Shown one piece after another: positions 16,375 to 25,234 of a DNA stretch of 64,000 nucleotides (the stretch's first letter is position 1; each line of letters begins with the position of its first letter). Origin of the DNA: Sphingomonas sanguinis. Its GTDB lineage: Bacteria; Pseudomonadota; Alphaproteobacteria; Sphingomonadales; Sphingomonadaceae. The notes under the pieces were generated by a model. It was not told the origin of the DNA. It saw only the letters and a program-made list of their open reading frames with translations, and did no database searches. Location of the stretch: contig NZ_LDTE01000033.1 in the NCBI RefSeq assembly GCF_001476905.1, forward strand, positions 1 through 64,000, in the 5' to 3' direction. Position numbers and translations under genes: made by a program.

Positions 16375-17067
16375 ATGGCCAAGCTGACCAAGAAGCAGAA
16401 GTCGGTCCAGATCGACTCCGAGAAGCTGCACGGCATCGACGAAGCGATCTCGCTGGCGCGCACCCATGCGACCTCGAAGTTCGACGAGACGATCGAAGTC
16501 GCCGTCAACCTGGGCGTTGACCCGCGCCACGCCGACCAGATGGTCCGCGGCGTCGTCACCCTGCCCAAGGGCACCGGCAAGACCGTTCGCGTCGGCGTGT
16601 TCGCCAAGGGCGCGAAGGCCGACGAAGCACGCGCCGCTGGTGCGGACGTCGTGGGCGCCGAAGACCTGATGGAAACCATCCAGGGCGGCACCATCGATTT
16701 CGATCGCTGCATCGCGACCCCGGACATGATGGGCGTCGTCGGTCGCCTCGGTAAGGTGCTGGGCCCCAAGGGCCTGATGCCGAACCCGAAGCTAGGCACC
16801 GTGACCATGAACGTCGCCGAAGCCGTCAAGGCGGCCAAGGGCGGTCAGGTCGAGTATCGCGTCGAAAAGGCCGGCATCATCCACTCGGGCATCGGCAAGG
16901 CGTCGTTCCCGGCGGAAGACCTGCGCGCGAACTTCGACGCGCTGGTCGATGCGCTCATCAAGGCCAAGCCGTCGGGCGCCAAGGGCAAGTATGTCCGCAA
17001 GGTCGCCGTCTCGTCGACGATGGGCCGCGGCATCAAGGTGAACGTCTCGGAAATCCCGGGCGCGTAA
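16375..17067 (+). CDS. rplA: 50S ribosomal protein L1
   Basis: This 230-residue, full-length L1 contains [38 protein letters not shown] and the C-terminal [12 protein letters not shown]1 forms the mobile stalk near the E site and in many bacteria represses its own rplK-rplA mRNA. Instead of rplJ-rplL-rpoB, a strong terminator and an unrelated regulator follow. Confidence 0.98.
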   Translation: MAKLTKKQKSVQIDSEKLHGIDEAISLARTHATSKFDETIEVAVNLGVDPRHADQMVRGVVTLPKGTGKTVRVGVFAKGAKADEARAAGADVVGAEDLMETIQGGTIDFDRCIATPDMMGVVGRLGKVLGPKGLMPNPKLGTVTMNVAEAVKAAKGGQVEYRVEKAGIIHSGIGKASFPAEDLRANFDALVDALIKAKPSGAKGKYVRKVAVSSTMGRGIKVNVSEIPGA

Positions 17068-17099
17068 GCCACGCCGCCAGCGCAAGCTGACAGGATCAG

Positions 17100-17130
17100 G
17101 GGGTCGGGACTTCGGTTCCGGCCCCTTTTT
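17100..17130 (+). terminator. Intrinsic terminator after rplA
   Basis: An 11-bp stem (17100-17110 with 17115-17125, two wobble pairs) closes a C(TTCG)G tetraloop and is followed by TTTTT. It lies 32 bp after the L1 stop and ends the rplK-rplA transcript. Confidence 0.9.
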
Positions 17131-17161
17131 CGTGCGCACGGATGTCGAAACCTCGAAAATA

Positions 17162-17189
17162 TTGCAGCATCTCATATTCGGGATATAAT
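17162..17189 (+). promoter_or_regulatory. Sigma-70-type promoter giving a probably leaderless mRNA
   Basis: TTGCAG (17162-17167) and TATAAT (17184-17189) are separated by 16 bp. The start codon of the XRE regulator is at 17197, only seven bases after the -10 box, where transcription should begin. No ribosome binding site fits in between. The promoter call is from consensus only. Confidence 0.6.
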
Positions 17190-17196
17190 CCCTTTT

Positions 17197-17754
17197 ATGG
17201 TCAATGACGGCAATCAGCATCAGGCGTTGGCGGCGCATTTGAAAGCGCTCAGGACCGATCGGAATTGGAGCCTGCAAGACCTCGCCGAGGCCAGCGGCAT
17301 CAGCCGCGCCACGCTTTCGCGCATCGAGAATGCCGATGTAAGCCCCACCGCCGAAAGCTTGGGCCGATTGGCCTCGTCCTTCGGACTCCCCCTTTCCCAG
17401 CTTTTCGCCCCGCTCGATCCGAGCTTCAAGGCCTTGATCCGCCGCGACGAGCAGAGCATCTGGACCGACCCCGAAGGCGGCTTTTCCCGCCGAATCCTCT
17501 CCCCGCCCGGCACCCCGCTCAAGATCGATCTGATCGAGTGCAGCTTGGAGCCGCACCAGTGCATCCGATATGAGCACCCCGCCTTTCCCGGCCATGAGCA
17601 TCACCTCGTCCTGCTGACCGGCGCGCTGTCGATCGAGGTGGATGAGGTGGCTCACGGACTAAGGCCCGGCGATTGCCTCCGCTACCGGCTACGGGGCCCG
17701 TCCGTGTTCACGACGGAGGACGATCCGGCCCGTTACATCATAGCCATGGCGTAA
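17197..17754 (+). CDS. XRE-family regulator with cupin domain
   Basis: The protein has 185 residues. A Cro/CI helix-turn-helix occupies about residues 8-66 (RNWSLQDLAEASGISRATLSRIEN, then SPTAESLGRLASSFGLPLSQLF). A cupin sensor domain follows (about 105-180), with EHPAFPGHEHHLVLLTGAL and LRPGDCLRYRLRGP. Such regulators respond to a small ligand bound in the cupin barrel. The gene lies 11 bp upstream of a GNAT acetyltransferase, a common pairing. The mRNA appears leaderless. The ligand is unknown. Confidence 0.9.
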   Translation: MVNDGNQHQALAAHLKALRTDRNWSLQDLAEASGISRATLSRIENADVSPTAESLGRLASSFGLPLSQLFAPLDPSFKALIRRDEQSIWTDPEGGFSRRILSPPGTPLKIDLIECSLEPHQCIRYEHPAFPGHEHHLVLLTGALSIEVDEVAHGLRPGDCLRYRLRGPSVFTTEDDPARYIIAMA

Positions 17755-17765
17755 GGCGGCATAGG

Positions 17766-18293
17766 ATGGACCTGCAACTGATCGAACTGGATGCCGACGC
17801 CATTCGGGCTCACCTGAGCGATCTCCGGCGTATTCTGGTGGACAGCGTCCATGACGGTGCGGCCGTTGGCTTCATGGCGCCCCTGCGTGACGACGAGGCT
17901 GAGGCGTTCTGGCTGGCGACGGTGCTGCCGGAAGTGGACCAGCGCCGTCGCGTGATGCTCGGCGCGCTTTGCGAGCGGAGGATCGTGGGGACCGTGCAGT
18001 TGATCCTGTCGATGCCGCCCAACCAGCGCCATCGGTGCGAGATCGCCAAGATGATCGTCCACCCCATGGCGCGCCGCCGGGGGATCGCACGTCGCCTCAT
18101 AACCAAGGCCATGGAAGGAGCCGCAGAGTCGGAAAAGTCCCTGATCACGCTGGATACGAGAAGCGGCGATAGGGCGGAGCCGCTTTACGCTTCACTGGGT
18201 TTTCAAGTCGCCGGTATCATTCTCGGTTACGCCTGGGACCCGGATGGCCAGGCCCGCCACGCGACGACCTATATGTTCCGCCACCTTGGTTGA
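17766..18293 (+). CDS. GNAT-family N-acetyltransferase
   Basis: This 175-residue protein shows the GNAT acetyl-CoA motif A: KMIVHPMARRRGIARRLITKAM (R/Q-x-x-G-x-G/A pattern). LDTRSGDRAEPLYASLGFQ and a terminal ATTYMFRHLG, both frequent in this subfamily, follow. It transfers an acetyl group to an unidentified amine. The start at 17766 follows an AGG-containing sequence and sits 11 bp after the XRE-cupin gene, which probably controls it. Confidence 0.87.
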   Translation: MDLQLIELDADAIRAHLSDLRRILVDSVHDGAAVGFMAPLRDDEAEAFWLATVLPEVDQRRRVMLGALCERRIVGTVQLILSMPPNQRHRCEIAKMIVHPMARRRGIARRLITKAMEGAAESEKSLITLDTRSGDRAEPLYASLGFQVAGIILGYAWDPDGQARHATTYMFRHLG

Positions 18294-18348
18294 GCCTTAA
18301 CCAGCCCCCTCCCCTCCACGCCATGCCCGGAGGGGAAAAGGGTCGGCA

Positions 18349-20022
18349 TCACGCCACCGGGACGCTGCCCTCGACCAGCCCCGGGCCCTGCAGGACCAGC
18401 GCCACGCCGATCGTTTCGCGCGCGCCCGCCGGCAGCGTGACTTCCAGCGCCTTGTCGGTGCGGCGGAAGGCCAGCGGTACCGAGTCGCCGAACAGGGTCA
18501 CGCGCTCCACGCGGCCGCGCCCGATCGGGTTGTCGTCCGCCAGCAGGGTCAGCCGCGCGACGCCATCGTCCGGCCAGCCCAGGACGAACGCATGCAGGTT
18601 CTCGCCCTTGCGGACATAACGGATATCGGCCGCGCTGTTCTTCGAGTGCTGCGTCTCGCTGAACATGCCGCCGCCGGCCGAGCCGGGTCCCTCGCCATGG
18701 ACACGCCAGGGCCGCGTGCCATAGATCGCATCGCCATAGCGCCCCATCCAGGCGGCGATCCCCTCGACGATCCGCTCTTCCTTCTCGTCGATCGTGCCGT
18801 CGCCGCGCATCGGCACGTTGAGCAGCAGATTGCCGTTCTTCGACACTACGTCGCACAGCGTGTGGATCACCGTCGCCGCGCTCTTGTAGCCGTCATTGTC
18901 ATAGATGCTGCGGTCGTAATGCCAGGCGCCGAGGCAGGTATCGGTCTGCCACGGATAGGTTTCGATATAGGTCTTGCCGCCCCGCTCGACATCATCGACG
19001 ACCGCCATGCGCCGCTGCGGCGGCGTGGTCTTGATGTTGAGCACCGCCTCCAGCCGCCCGTTATGCCAGCGCTGGCTGGCGTTGTAATAATAGGCCGCCA
19101 TTTCCAGTCCGATCTCTTCCATCGGCAGGTCGAAATTGTCGAAATAGACCAGGTCGGGCTGGTAATTGTCGATCAGCGCCCGGCAACGGCGCGCCCATTT
19201 CGCAGCCAGATCGGGACGGCCCAGCGGCTTGCCCTCGTTCCAGAGCCTGTCGTTGCGCTCATGCCAGCCATCGACCTCGGTCCGATCCCGGTATCCGTCG
19301 GGAAGCTTCATGATCGGGCCGTTGTACAATTCCTGCGGGTCCAGCCCGTCCCACCAGGTGCCGCGCCCATCCGCCTTGGTCCGCCAGGCCGCGTCATAGC
19401 GCTTGCCCTGCATCGACCCTTCAGAATCATAGGCATAAGCGGGCTGATACCAGTGCCAGCTATGCGCGCTGTGGTTCGATACGCCAAAGCGCAGCCCCCG
19501 CGCCTTCGCCAGCTTGGCCCAGGTGCCGATGATGTCGCGCTTGGGGCCCACCCGGGTGGTGTTCCAGGGGTGGGGCGAGTTGAAGCAGTCGAGATTGTCG
19601 TGATGGTTCGCCATCGCGACGAAATATTTGGCCCCGGCGCGTTGGTAGAGATCGAGCTGCCGCTCCGGATTCCAGTTCTCGGCCTTCCACTTTCCGATGA
19701 CGTCCAGGAAACCGACCTTGCTGGGGTGGCCGTATTTGCGAACATGGGCGTTATAGGCGCGCGAGCCCTGCTCATACATGCCGCGCGCGTACCAGTCGCC
19801 TTCCTCGGGCACGCATTGCGGGCCCCAATGCGCCCACATGCCGAACTTGGCGTCCCGGAACCAGTCGGGCGCGCGGTAGCCGTTCGTCAGCGAGGCCCAA
19901 TCGGGGGTGAAAGTTCGGGCCTGCCCCGGTGCCGCAGCTTGGGACGCTGCCACTGGGCCGAGTGCGGTGGAGGCTCCTGCCACACCGACCGCCCCCAATA
20001 GATCACGCCGATTCACCTTCAT
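18349..20022 (-). CDS. Alpha-L-fucosidase, GH29, Tat-exported
   Basis: The protein has 557 residues. The N-terminus MKVNRRDLLGAVGVAGAS is a twin-arginine signal, so the folded enzyme is exported. The GH29 barrel shows KFGMWAHWGPQ (residues 59-69), YFVAMANHHDN and the nucleophile region DLVYFDNF with Asp295. A C-terminal beta domain follows. It releases alpha-L-fucose from glycans. A start at 20070 is possible but lengthens the region before the Tat motif. It is next to hexuronate catabolism genes and shares a candidate operator motif with them, suggesting a fucose- and uronate-containing substrate. Confidence 0.88.
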   Translation of the reverse strand: MKVNRRDLLGAVGVAGASTALGPVAASQAAAPGQARTFTPDWASLTNGYRAPDWFRDAKFGMWAHWGPQCVPEEGDWYARGMYEQGSRAYNAHVRKYGHPSKVGFLDVIGKWKAENWNPERQLDLYQRAGAKYFVAMANHHDNLDCFNSPHPWNTTRVGPKRDIIGTWAKLAKARGLRFGVSNHSAHSWHWYQPAYAYDSEGSMQGKRYDAAWRTKADGRGTWWDGLDPQELYNGPIMKLPDGYRDRTEVDGWHERNDRLWNEGKPLGRPDLAAKWARRCRALIDNYQPDLVYFDNFDLPMEEIGLEMAAYYYNASQRWHNGRLEAVLNIKTTPPQRRMAVVDDVERGGKTYIETYPWQTDTCLGAWHYDRSIYDNDGYKSAATVIHTLCDVVSKNGNLLLNVPMRGDGTIDEKEERIVEGIAAWMGRYGDAIYGTRPWRVHGEGPGSAGGGMFSETQHSKNSAADIRYVRKGENLHAFVLGWPDDGVARLTLLADDNPIGRGRVERVTLFGDSVPLAFRRTDKALEVTLPAGARETIGVALVLQGPGLVEGSVPVA

Positions 20023-20184
20023 CTCCACACTCCCGCTCCGGTCGTTTTGTCGACCATTCATGTCGGACATAATGTGTCATTCGGTTATGAGAGTGGCAAG
20101 AAGTTTTACAAATGAGATCGAACAATCGCCTATGATATTTATATATGACAGAATGACCAGGACCAGCCTGACATTCCTTCCATA

Positions 20185-20197
20185 TTGGTCAGTCCAA
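20185..20197. promoter_or_regulatory. Candidate operator in the fucosidase promoter region
   Basis: TTGGTCAGTCCAA is an imperfect palindrome about 160 bp upstream of the fucosidase start. A similar 13-mer (10 of 13 identical) lies at 21174-21186 between kdgK and uxuA. A second shared word, AGTGGCAAG, occurs at 20092-20100 and 21151-21159. The pair may be bound by one uronate-responsive regulator. The evidence is similarity of two sites only. Confidence 0.3.
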
Positions 20198-20205
20198 AAG
20201 CGCCT

Positions 20206-21108
20206 TTATCCGTTCGGCATGGCGTCATCGCGCCGCGGGATCGCGCCAGCCCGCATCACGGTCCACCCCGCCAGCCGATGGCCGCGTACCGCCGCCTCAG
20301 CGGGAGAAGCGCCCTCCAGCCGCGCCGCCAGATAGCCTGCGTTGAACGCATCACCCGCACCACTCGTATCGCGCGGACTCAGGCGCTCGGGTGGGGGCAC
20401 GATCTCGTCACCCGCCAACAGACAGCCCTCCGCGCCCAGCTTGACGACCACCTCGCTGGCACCGCCCGCCTGCCAGTGCGCCTGCACCTGCTCGGCCGAG
20501 GTCGCGCCGTTCAGCATCGTCTCGTCTTCCAGCGTCGGCAGGCCGATATCGCACACCGCAATCGCGCGGGCGCACAGGTCGCGCGCCACCTGTTGATCGG
20601 CGAACAGGCGCGGACGGTAATTGCCGTCGAACGCCACGCGCCCCCCGCGCGCGCGAACCCGCCCGGCCAGCGCGAAAAGGCGATCGCGCCCTTCGTCTTC
20701 CAAGACCGCCAGCGTGATCAGCGAAAACAACAGAAGGTCGGCCTGCTCCGCCTGCGCCATCACCGCCTCGGTGCCCGGCAGGGATAGCGTCTGCCGCGCC
20801 GCGCTCTGTCCACGCCAATAGGCGAAGCTGCGCTCACCGGCTGCATCGTTGGTGATCGCATAGAGGCCGGGCATATGGCTGGGGTCACGCTGGATCAGGC
20901 TGGTATCGATTCCCTCCGCCGACCAGTTCGCGATCAGCGTCTCGCTGAACGGATCGTCGCCCAGTGCGGTGACGTAGCGGACATTGCCGCCCAGGCGCGC
21001 CAGATGGATCGCGGTATTCAGCGTGTCACCGCCATGGCCCAGCCGCCACAGGCCGCCCTCGGCCCGCGTCAACTCGATCATGCCCTCCCCGACAACCACG
21101 ATCCGCAT
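20206..21108 (-). CDS. kdgK: 2-dehydro-3-deoxygluconokinase (PfkB family)
   Basis: This 300-residue PfkB-type sugar kinase contains the N-terminal VVVGEGMIELT and GGDTLNTAIHLARLG. The C-terminal anion-hole/catalytic signature DTSGAGDAFNAGYLAARLEG has the catalytic Asp in GAGD. KDG kinase phosphorylates 2-keto-3-deoxygluconate, the product of the mannonate dehydratase encoded divergently 140 bp away, so the assignment fits both sequence and context. It gives KDPG for the Entner-Doudoroff aldolase, which is not in the window. Confidence 0.9.
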   Translation of the reverse strand: MRIVVVGEGMIELTRAEGGLWRLGHGGDTLNTAIHLARLGGNVRYVTALGDDPFSETLIANWSAEGIDTSLIQRDPSHMPGLYAITNDAAGERSFAYWRGQSAARQTLSLPGTEAVMAQAEQADLLLFSLITLAVLEDEGRDRLFALAGRVRARGGRVAFDGNYRPRLFADQQVARDLCARAIAVCDIGLPTLEDETMLNGATSAEQVQAHWQAGGASEVVVKLGAEGCLLAGDEIVPPPERLSPRDTSGAGDAFNAGYLAARLEGASPAEAAVRGHRLAGWTVMRAGAIPRRDDAMPNG

Positions 21109-21173
21109 CGGCTTTCTCTCCTTTATTGTATCAGCCTATGCCCTTTCGATAGTGGCAAGGCCAAAATTTGTAA

Positions 21174-21186
21174 CTGGTCAATCCGA
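21174..21186. promoter_or_regulatory. Candidate operator between kdgK and uxuA
   Basis: CTGGTCAATCCGA matches the fucosidase-upstream motif at 10 of 13 positions. It sits in the divergent 141-bp promoter region of kdgK and uxuA, where a uronate regulator would be expected to bind. No regulator gene of the GntR or LacI type lies next to it. Weakly supported. Confidence 0.3.
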
Positions 21187-21249
21187 AACACCGATGCTAC
21201 CGCTACCGACCTGAAAATGCGATATGGGACGAGGATAGCCGACGTGTTG

Positions 21250-22452
21250 ATGATCCAGTCTATGCGGTGGTTTGGACCCGCCGACCCGATCGCCTTGTCC
21301 CATATCCGCCAAGCCGGTGCCACCGAGGTCGTCACCGCGCTGCACGAAATTCCCAATGGCGTGGTCTGGCCGCGCGAGGCGATTGCCGAGCGGCGCGCGA
21401 TGATCGAAGCGGCCGGGCTCGGCTGGTCGACGGTCGAGAGCCTGCCGGTGCACGACGCGATCAAGCGGGGCGAGCTGACCGACGACCTGGTCCAGGCCTA
21501 TGGCGACAGCCTACGCCATCTGGCGGCCGAAGGTGTGCGGACCGTCACCTATAACTTCATGCCGCTGCTCGACTGGACCCGGACCGATCTGGACTGGGAG
21601 CTTCCCGACGGCGCGACCGCGCTGCGCTTCGAATGGGCGGCGGTGGCGGCCTATGACATCCATATCCTGCGCCGCCCGGGCGCCGAGGCGGATTATTCGC
21701 AAGGCGTCCGCGCCGCCGCCGCCGACCGCTTCGCCGCGATGACGCCCGAAGAGCGCCACAAGCTCGAACGCACGATCATCGCCGGGCTGCCGGGCAGCGA
21801 GGAGAGCTTCGACTCGCCGGCCTTCATGCGCGCGATCGAAAGCTATGCCGGGATCGACGCCGAGGCGCTGCGGGCCAACCATATCGCCTTCCTGCGTGCG
21901 GTCTGCCCGATCGCCGAGGAGGTGGGCATCACACTGGTCGTCCATCCCGACGATCCCCCCTTCCCCATTTTCGGCCTGCCGCGCGTGGTCAGCACGGCGG
22001 AGGATCTGGAGCATCTCTACGCGGCCGTGCCGTCGCTGGCGAATGGCCTCTGCTTCTGCACCGGATCGTTCGGCGCGCGGCCGGACAATGACCTGCCCGC
22101 GATGGTCCGCCGCTTTGCCGACCGGATCGACTTCCTCCACCTCCGCTCGGTCGGCTGGGAAGCGGGCGAGCGCAACTTCCACGAGGCCGAACATCTGGGC
22201 GGCAACGCCCGCATGACCCAGGTGATGCAGGCGGTGGTCGAGATTTCGCACGCGCAGAACCGCGCGATCGTGATGCGCCCCGACCATGGCCACCGGATGA
22301 TGGACGACCTTCATCGCAGCTCCAATCCCGGCTATTCGCTGCTGGGCCGGATGCGCGGGCTGGCCGAACTGCGCGGTCTGGAGCGGGGAATCGTGCACAT
22401 GCTGGGCCTGAACGCGAACGCGGCTTCGGTCGAACTGGAGCTGACCGCATGA
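21250..22452 (+). CDS. uxuA: Mannonate dehydratase
   Basis: The protein has 400 residues. It begins MIQSMRWFGPADPIAL, matching the UxuA N-terminus RWYGPxD. GVRTVTYNFMPLLDWTRTDL and LVVHPDDPPFPIFGLPRV are hallmark metal-site segments, as is MRPDHGHRMMDD near the end. It dehydrates D-mannonate to 2-keto-3-deoxygluconate with Mn or Fe. Long in-frame sequence upstream is not family-like. The start overlaps nothing and follows a GACGAGGA sequence. The 3' end overlaps uxaC by four bases (ATGA). Confidence 0.95.
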   Translation: MIQSMRWFGPADPIALSHIRQAGATEVVTALHEIPNGVVWPREAIAERRAMIEAAGLGWSTVESLPVHDAIKRGELTDDLVQAYGDSLRHLAAEGVRTVTYNFMPLLDWTRTDLDWELPDGATALRFEWAAVAAYDIHILRRPGAEADYSQGVRAAAADRFAAMTPEERHKLERTIIAGLPGSEESFDSPAFMRAIESYAGIDAEALRANHIAFLRAVCPIAEEVGITLVVHPDDPPFPIFGLPRVVSTAEDLEHLYAAVPSLANGLCFCTGSFGARPDNDLPAMVRRFADRIDFLHLRSVGWEAGERNFHEAEHLGGNARMTQVMQAVVEISHAQNRAIVMRPDHGHRMMDDLHRSSNPGYSLLGRMRGLAELRGLERGIVHMLGLNANAASVELELTA

Positions 22453-23861
22453 CCCGCAAGCTGGAACTCCACCCCGACCGGCTGCTGCCCGCCGATCCGA
22501 CGACGCGGGGCATTGCGCGGACGCTTTACGCCGAAGTCGCGGACCTGCCGATCATCAGCCCGCACGGCCATACCGATCCGCGCTGGTTCGCCACCGACGA
22601 GCCCTGGGCCGACGCCAGCGACCTGCTGCTCGCGCCCGACCATTATGTCTTCCGCATGCTCTATAGCCAGGGCATCGCGCTCGACGACCTGGGCATCCCG
22701 CATCGCGGCGGCCGCCCCGCGACCGATCCGCGCGCGGCGTGGAAGCTGTTCGCGTCCCACTATCACCTGTTCCGCGGCACGCCGTCGCGCATGTGGCTCG
22801 ACCATGTGTTCGCCGAGGTGTTCGGCTTCGACGAGGCGCTAGAGGAAGCGACCGCCGACCGTTATTTCGACGCGATCGGCGAGGCGCTCGCCACCCCCGC
22901 CTTCCGCCCCCGCGCGCTGTTCGAGCGGTTCCGCATCGAATGCCTGGCGACGACCGAGGGTGCCGACGATCCGCTGGTCCATCACCAGGCGATCCAGGCG
23001 TCCGGCTGGCAGGGTCGCGTCATCACCACCTATCGCCCCGACAGCGTGATCGATGTCGAGCATGAGCAGTTCGCAGGCGCGATGCAGCGCTTCGCCGAGC
23101 TGACCGGCGAGGATGTGTATAGCTGGTCCGGCTATCTCGCCGCCCATGCCAAGCGCCGCGCCGCCTTCCGCGCGCTGGGCGCGACCGCGACCGATCACGG
23201 CCATCCGACGGCGGCGACCGCCAACCTGTCGACGGCCGAGTGCGAGGCGCTGTTCGCGCGCATCGTCGGCGGCAGCTGGACGCCCGCCGATGCCGAACTC
23301 TTCCGCGCCCAGATGCTGACCGAGATGGCGAAGATGAGCGTCGCCGACGGCATGACGATGCAGATCCATCCGGGCTCGTTCCGCAACCATAATGCGGGCC
23401 TGTTCGCCAGCCATGGGCGCGACAAGGGCGCCGACATGCCGATGCGCACCGATTACGTCCATGCGCTGAAACCCATGCTCGACGTCGTCGGCAATGAGCG
23501 CGACCTGACCATCATCCTCTTCACGCTGGACGAGAGCGTCTATGCGCGCGAGCTGGCGCCGCTGGCCGGGCATTATCCCTGCCTGAAGTTGGGCCCCGCC
23601 TGGTGGTTCCATGACAGTCCGGAGGGGATGCGCCGCTTCCGCGAGATGACGACCGAGACGGCGGGCTTCTACAACACGGTCGGGTTTAACGACGACACCC
23701 GCGCCTTCCTGTCGATCCCGGCACGGCATGACGTCGCGCGGCGGATCGACTGCGGCTTCCTGGCGCGGCTCGTCGCCGAGCACCGGCTGGAGGAGGATGA
23801 GGCGGTAGACCTCGCCCATGCGCTGACCAACGGGCTGGTCCGTTCGGCGTACCGGCTGTGA
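22449..23861 (+). CDS. uxaC: Glucuronate isomerase
   Basis: This 470-residue, full-length UxaC shows the metal-binding SPHGHTDP near the N-terminus and the conserved EVFGFDEAL, MQIHPGSFRNHN and LGPAWWFHDSPEGMRRFREM segments. It interconverts D-glucuronate and D-fructuronate (also galacturonate and tagaturonate) in the cytoplasm. It is translationally coupled on both sides, to uxuA (ATGA) and uxuB (GTGA). Confidence 0.96.
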   Translation: MTRKLELHPDRLLPADPTTRGIARTLYAEVADLPIISPHGHTDPRWFATDEPWADASDLLLAPDHYVFRMLYSQGIALDDLGIPHRGGRPATDPRAAWKLFASHYHLFRGTPSRMWLDHVFAEVFGFDEALEEATADRYFDAIGEALATPAFRPRALFERFRIECLATTEGADDPLVHHQAIQASGWQGRVITTYRPDSVIDVEHEQFAGAMQRFAELTGEDVYSWSGYLAAHAKRRAAFRALGATATDHGHPTAATANLSTAECEALFARIVGGSWTPADAELFRAQMLTEMAKMSVADGMTMQIHPGSFRNHNAGLFASHGRDKGADMPMRTDYVHALKPMLDVVGNERDLTIILFTLDESVYARELAPLAGHYPCLKLGPAWWFHDSPEGMRRFREMTTETAGFYNTVGFNDDTRAFLSIPARHDVARRIDCGFLARLVAEHRLEEDEAVDLAHALTNGLVRSAYRL

Positions 23862-25234
23862 CCCGGCTGAGCGAGGCGACCGTCGCCGCACTGCCCGACA
23901 GCGTGGCGCGTCCCGGTTACGACCGGGCAGGCCAGCGGATCGGCATCGTCCATCTCGGCCTCGGCGCGTTCCACCGGGCGCATCAGGCGGTCTATACCGA
24001 CGATGCGATGGCGGCGGGGGATCGCGACTGGGCGATCGCGGGCGCATCGCTGCGGTCGGCGGGCGTGCGTGACCAGATGGCACCGCAGGACGGGCTCTAC
24101 ACCGTCACCGAACGGTCGAGCGAGGGCGAGTCGGTCCGGCTGATCGGTGCGATCCGCGAGGTGACCGTGGCGGCCAAGGCCCCGGAGCGGCTGGCGGCAT
24201 TGCTGGCGGCGGCGGACACGCGGATCGTCACGCTGACCGTCACCGAAAAGGGCTATTGGCGGCGGCCGGACGATGCGACCGATCTGGCAGGCATCGTTGC
24301 CGATGGGAACAGCATCTATCATCATCTCGCCCAGGCCGTATTGGCACGGCAGGTAGCGGGTCTGGCTCCGCTGACGCTGGTGAGCTGCGACAACCTGCCC
24401 AACAATGGCCGGGTGCTGCGCGCAGGCGTAGCGGCGTTGCTCGACTATCAGGGGGAAACGGCGGCGCGTGGCTGGTTCGAGCGTGACTGGCGCTGCCCCA
24501 ACACCATGGTCGACCGCATCGTCCCCGCCGTCACCGATGCCGACCGTGCGGCGGTCGAAGCAGGTCTGGGAATGCGCGACGAAGCCGCCGTCATCACCGA
24601 ACCCTATCGCCAATGGGTGATCGAGGATGACTTTGCGGGCAACCGTCCGCGCTGGGAAGTCGGCGGCGCGCAATTCGTCGCCGATGTCGCGCCCTATGAA
24701 ACCGCCAAGCTCCGTATGCTCAACGGCGCGCACTCCGCGCTCGCCTATCTGGGGCTGGAGCGCGGCCACCAGTTCGTGCACGAGGCGGTGGCCGATCCGG
24801 CGATCCGTCCGGTGGTGGAAAGGCTGATGCGCCAAGAAGCGGCGACCAGCTTCCCGGCGGCCGAGGGGCAGCAGCTCGATCCTTATGCCGATGCGCTCCT
24901 CGCCCGCTTCGCCAATATGACGCTGGAGCACCGGTTGTCGCAGATCGCCAGCGACGGCTCGCAAAAGGTCGGCCCGCGCTGGCTGTCGTCGCTGGCCGCG
25001 CATGGCGGGGATGCGCCAGCCACGCTGACGGCGCTGGCCGCGTGGCTGCGGTTTATACGCACCGGGAATGACGCCTCGCCTGATCCACGCCGGGCGGAGC
25101 TGGCCGGGCTGTGGGCGCAGGGCGATGCGGCCCAGGTCGTGAATGCGCTGTTCGGGGCGGGCGGTTCGATGGCGGGTCAGTGGCAGCCGACCGAGGCGCA
25201 GCGTCAGGCGCTGGTCCGAGAGATCGAGCAGTAA
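23858..25234 (+). CDS. uxuB: D-mannonate oxidoreductase (fructuronate reductase)
   Basis: The product has 458 residues and belongs to the polyol/mannitol dehydrogenase family. The NAD-binding N-terminus reads GIVHLGLGAFHRAHQAVYTDD. The catalytic region includes MVDRIVPAVTDAD, ETAKLRMLNGAHSALAYLG and the family lysine. In this operon it should reduce fructuronate to mannonate, linking UxaC to UxuA. Translation begins at GTG, overlapping the uxaC stop. A tagaturonate or mannitol substrate is possible from sequence alone; context favours fructuronate. Confidence 0.9.
   Translation: MTRLSEATVAALPDSVARPGYDRAGQRIGIVHLGLGAFHRAHQAVYTDDAMAAGDRDWAIAGASLRSAGVRDQMAPQDGLYTVTERSSEGESVRLIGAIREVTVAAKAPERLAALLAAADTRIVTLTVTEKGYWRRPDDATDLAGIVADGNSIYHHLAQAVLARQVAGLAPLTLVSCDNLPNNGRVLRAGVAALLDYQGETAARGWFERDWRCPNTMVDRIVPAVTDADRAAVEAGLGMRDEAAVITEPYRQWVIEDDFAGNRPRWEVGGAQFVADVAPYETAKLRMLNGAHSALAYLGLERGHQFVHEAVADPAIRPVVERLMRQEAATSFPAAEGQQLDPYADALLARFANMTLEHRLSQIASDGSQKVGPRWLSSLAAHGGDAPATLTALAAWLRFIRTGNDASPDPRRAELAGLWAQGDAAQVVNALFGAGGSMAGQWQPTEAQRQALVREIEQ

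Noticed and set aside
15696..16838. N-terminal extension of the exported protein gene across rplK
   Set aside because: The frame runs antisense through L11 and L1; a signal peptide begins at the Met encoded at 15695.
18311..18335. Terminator between the convergent GNAT and fucosidase genes
   Set aside because: CCCCTCC and GGAGGGG pair over an 11-base loop, but no T-tract follows on either strand and the stem is only 7 bp, so it is not listed as a feature.
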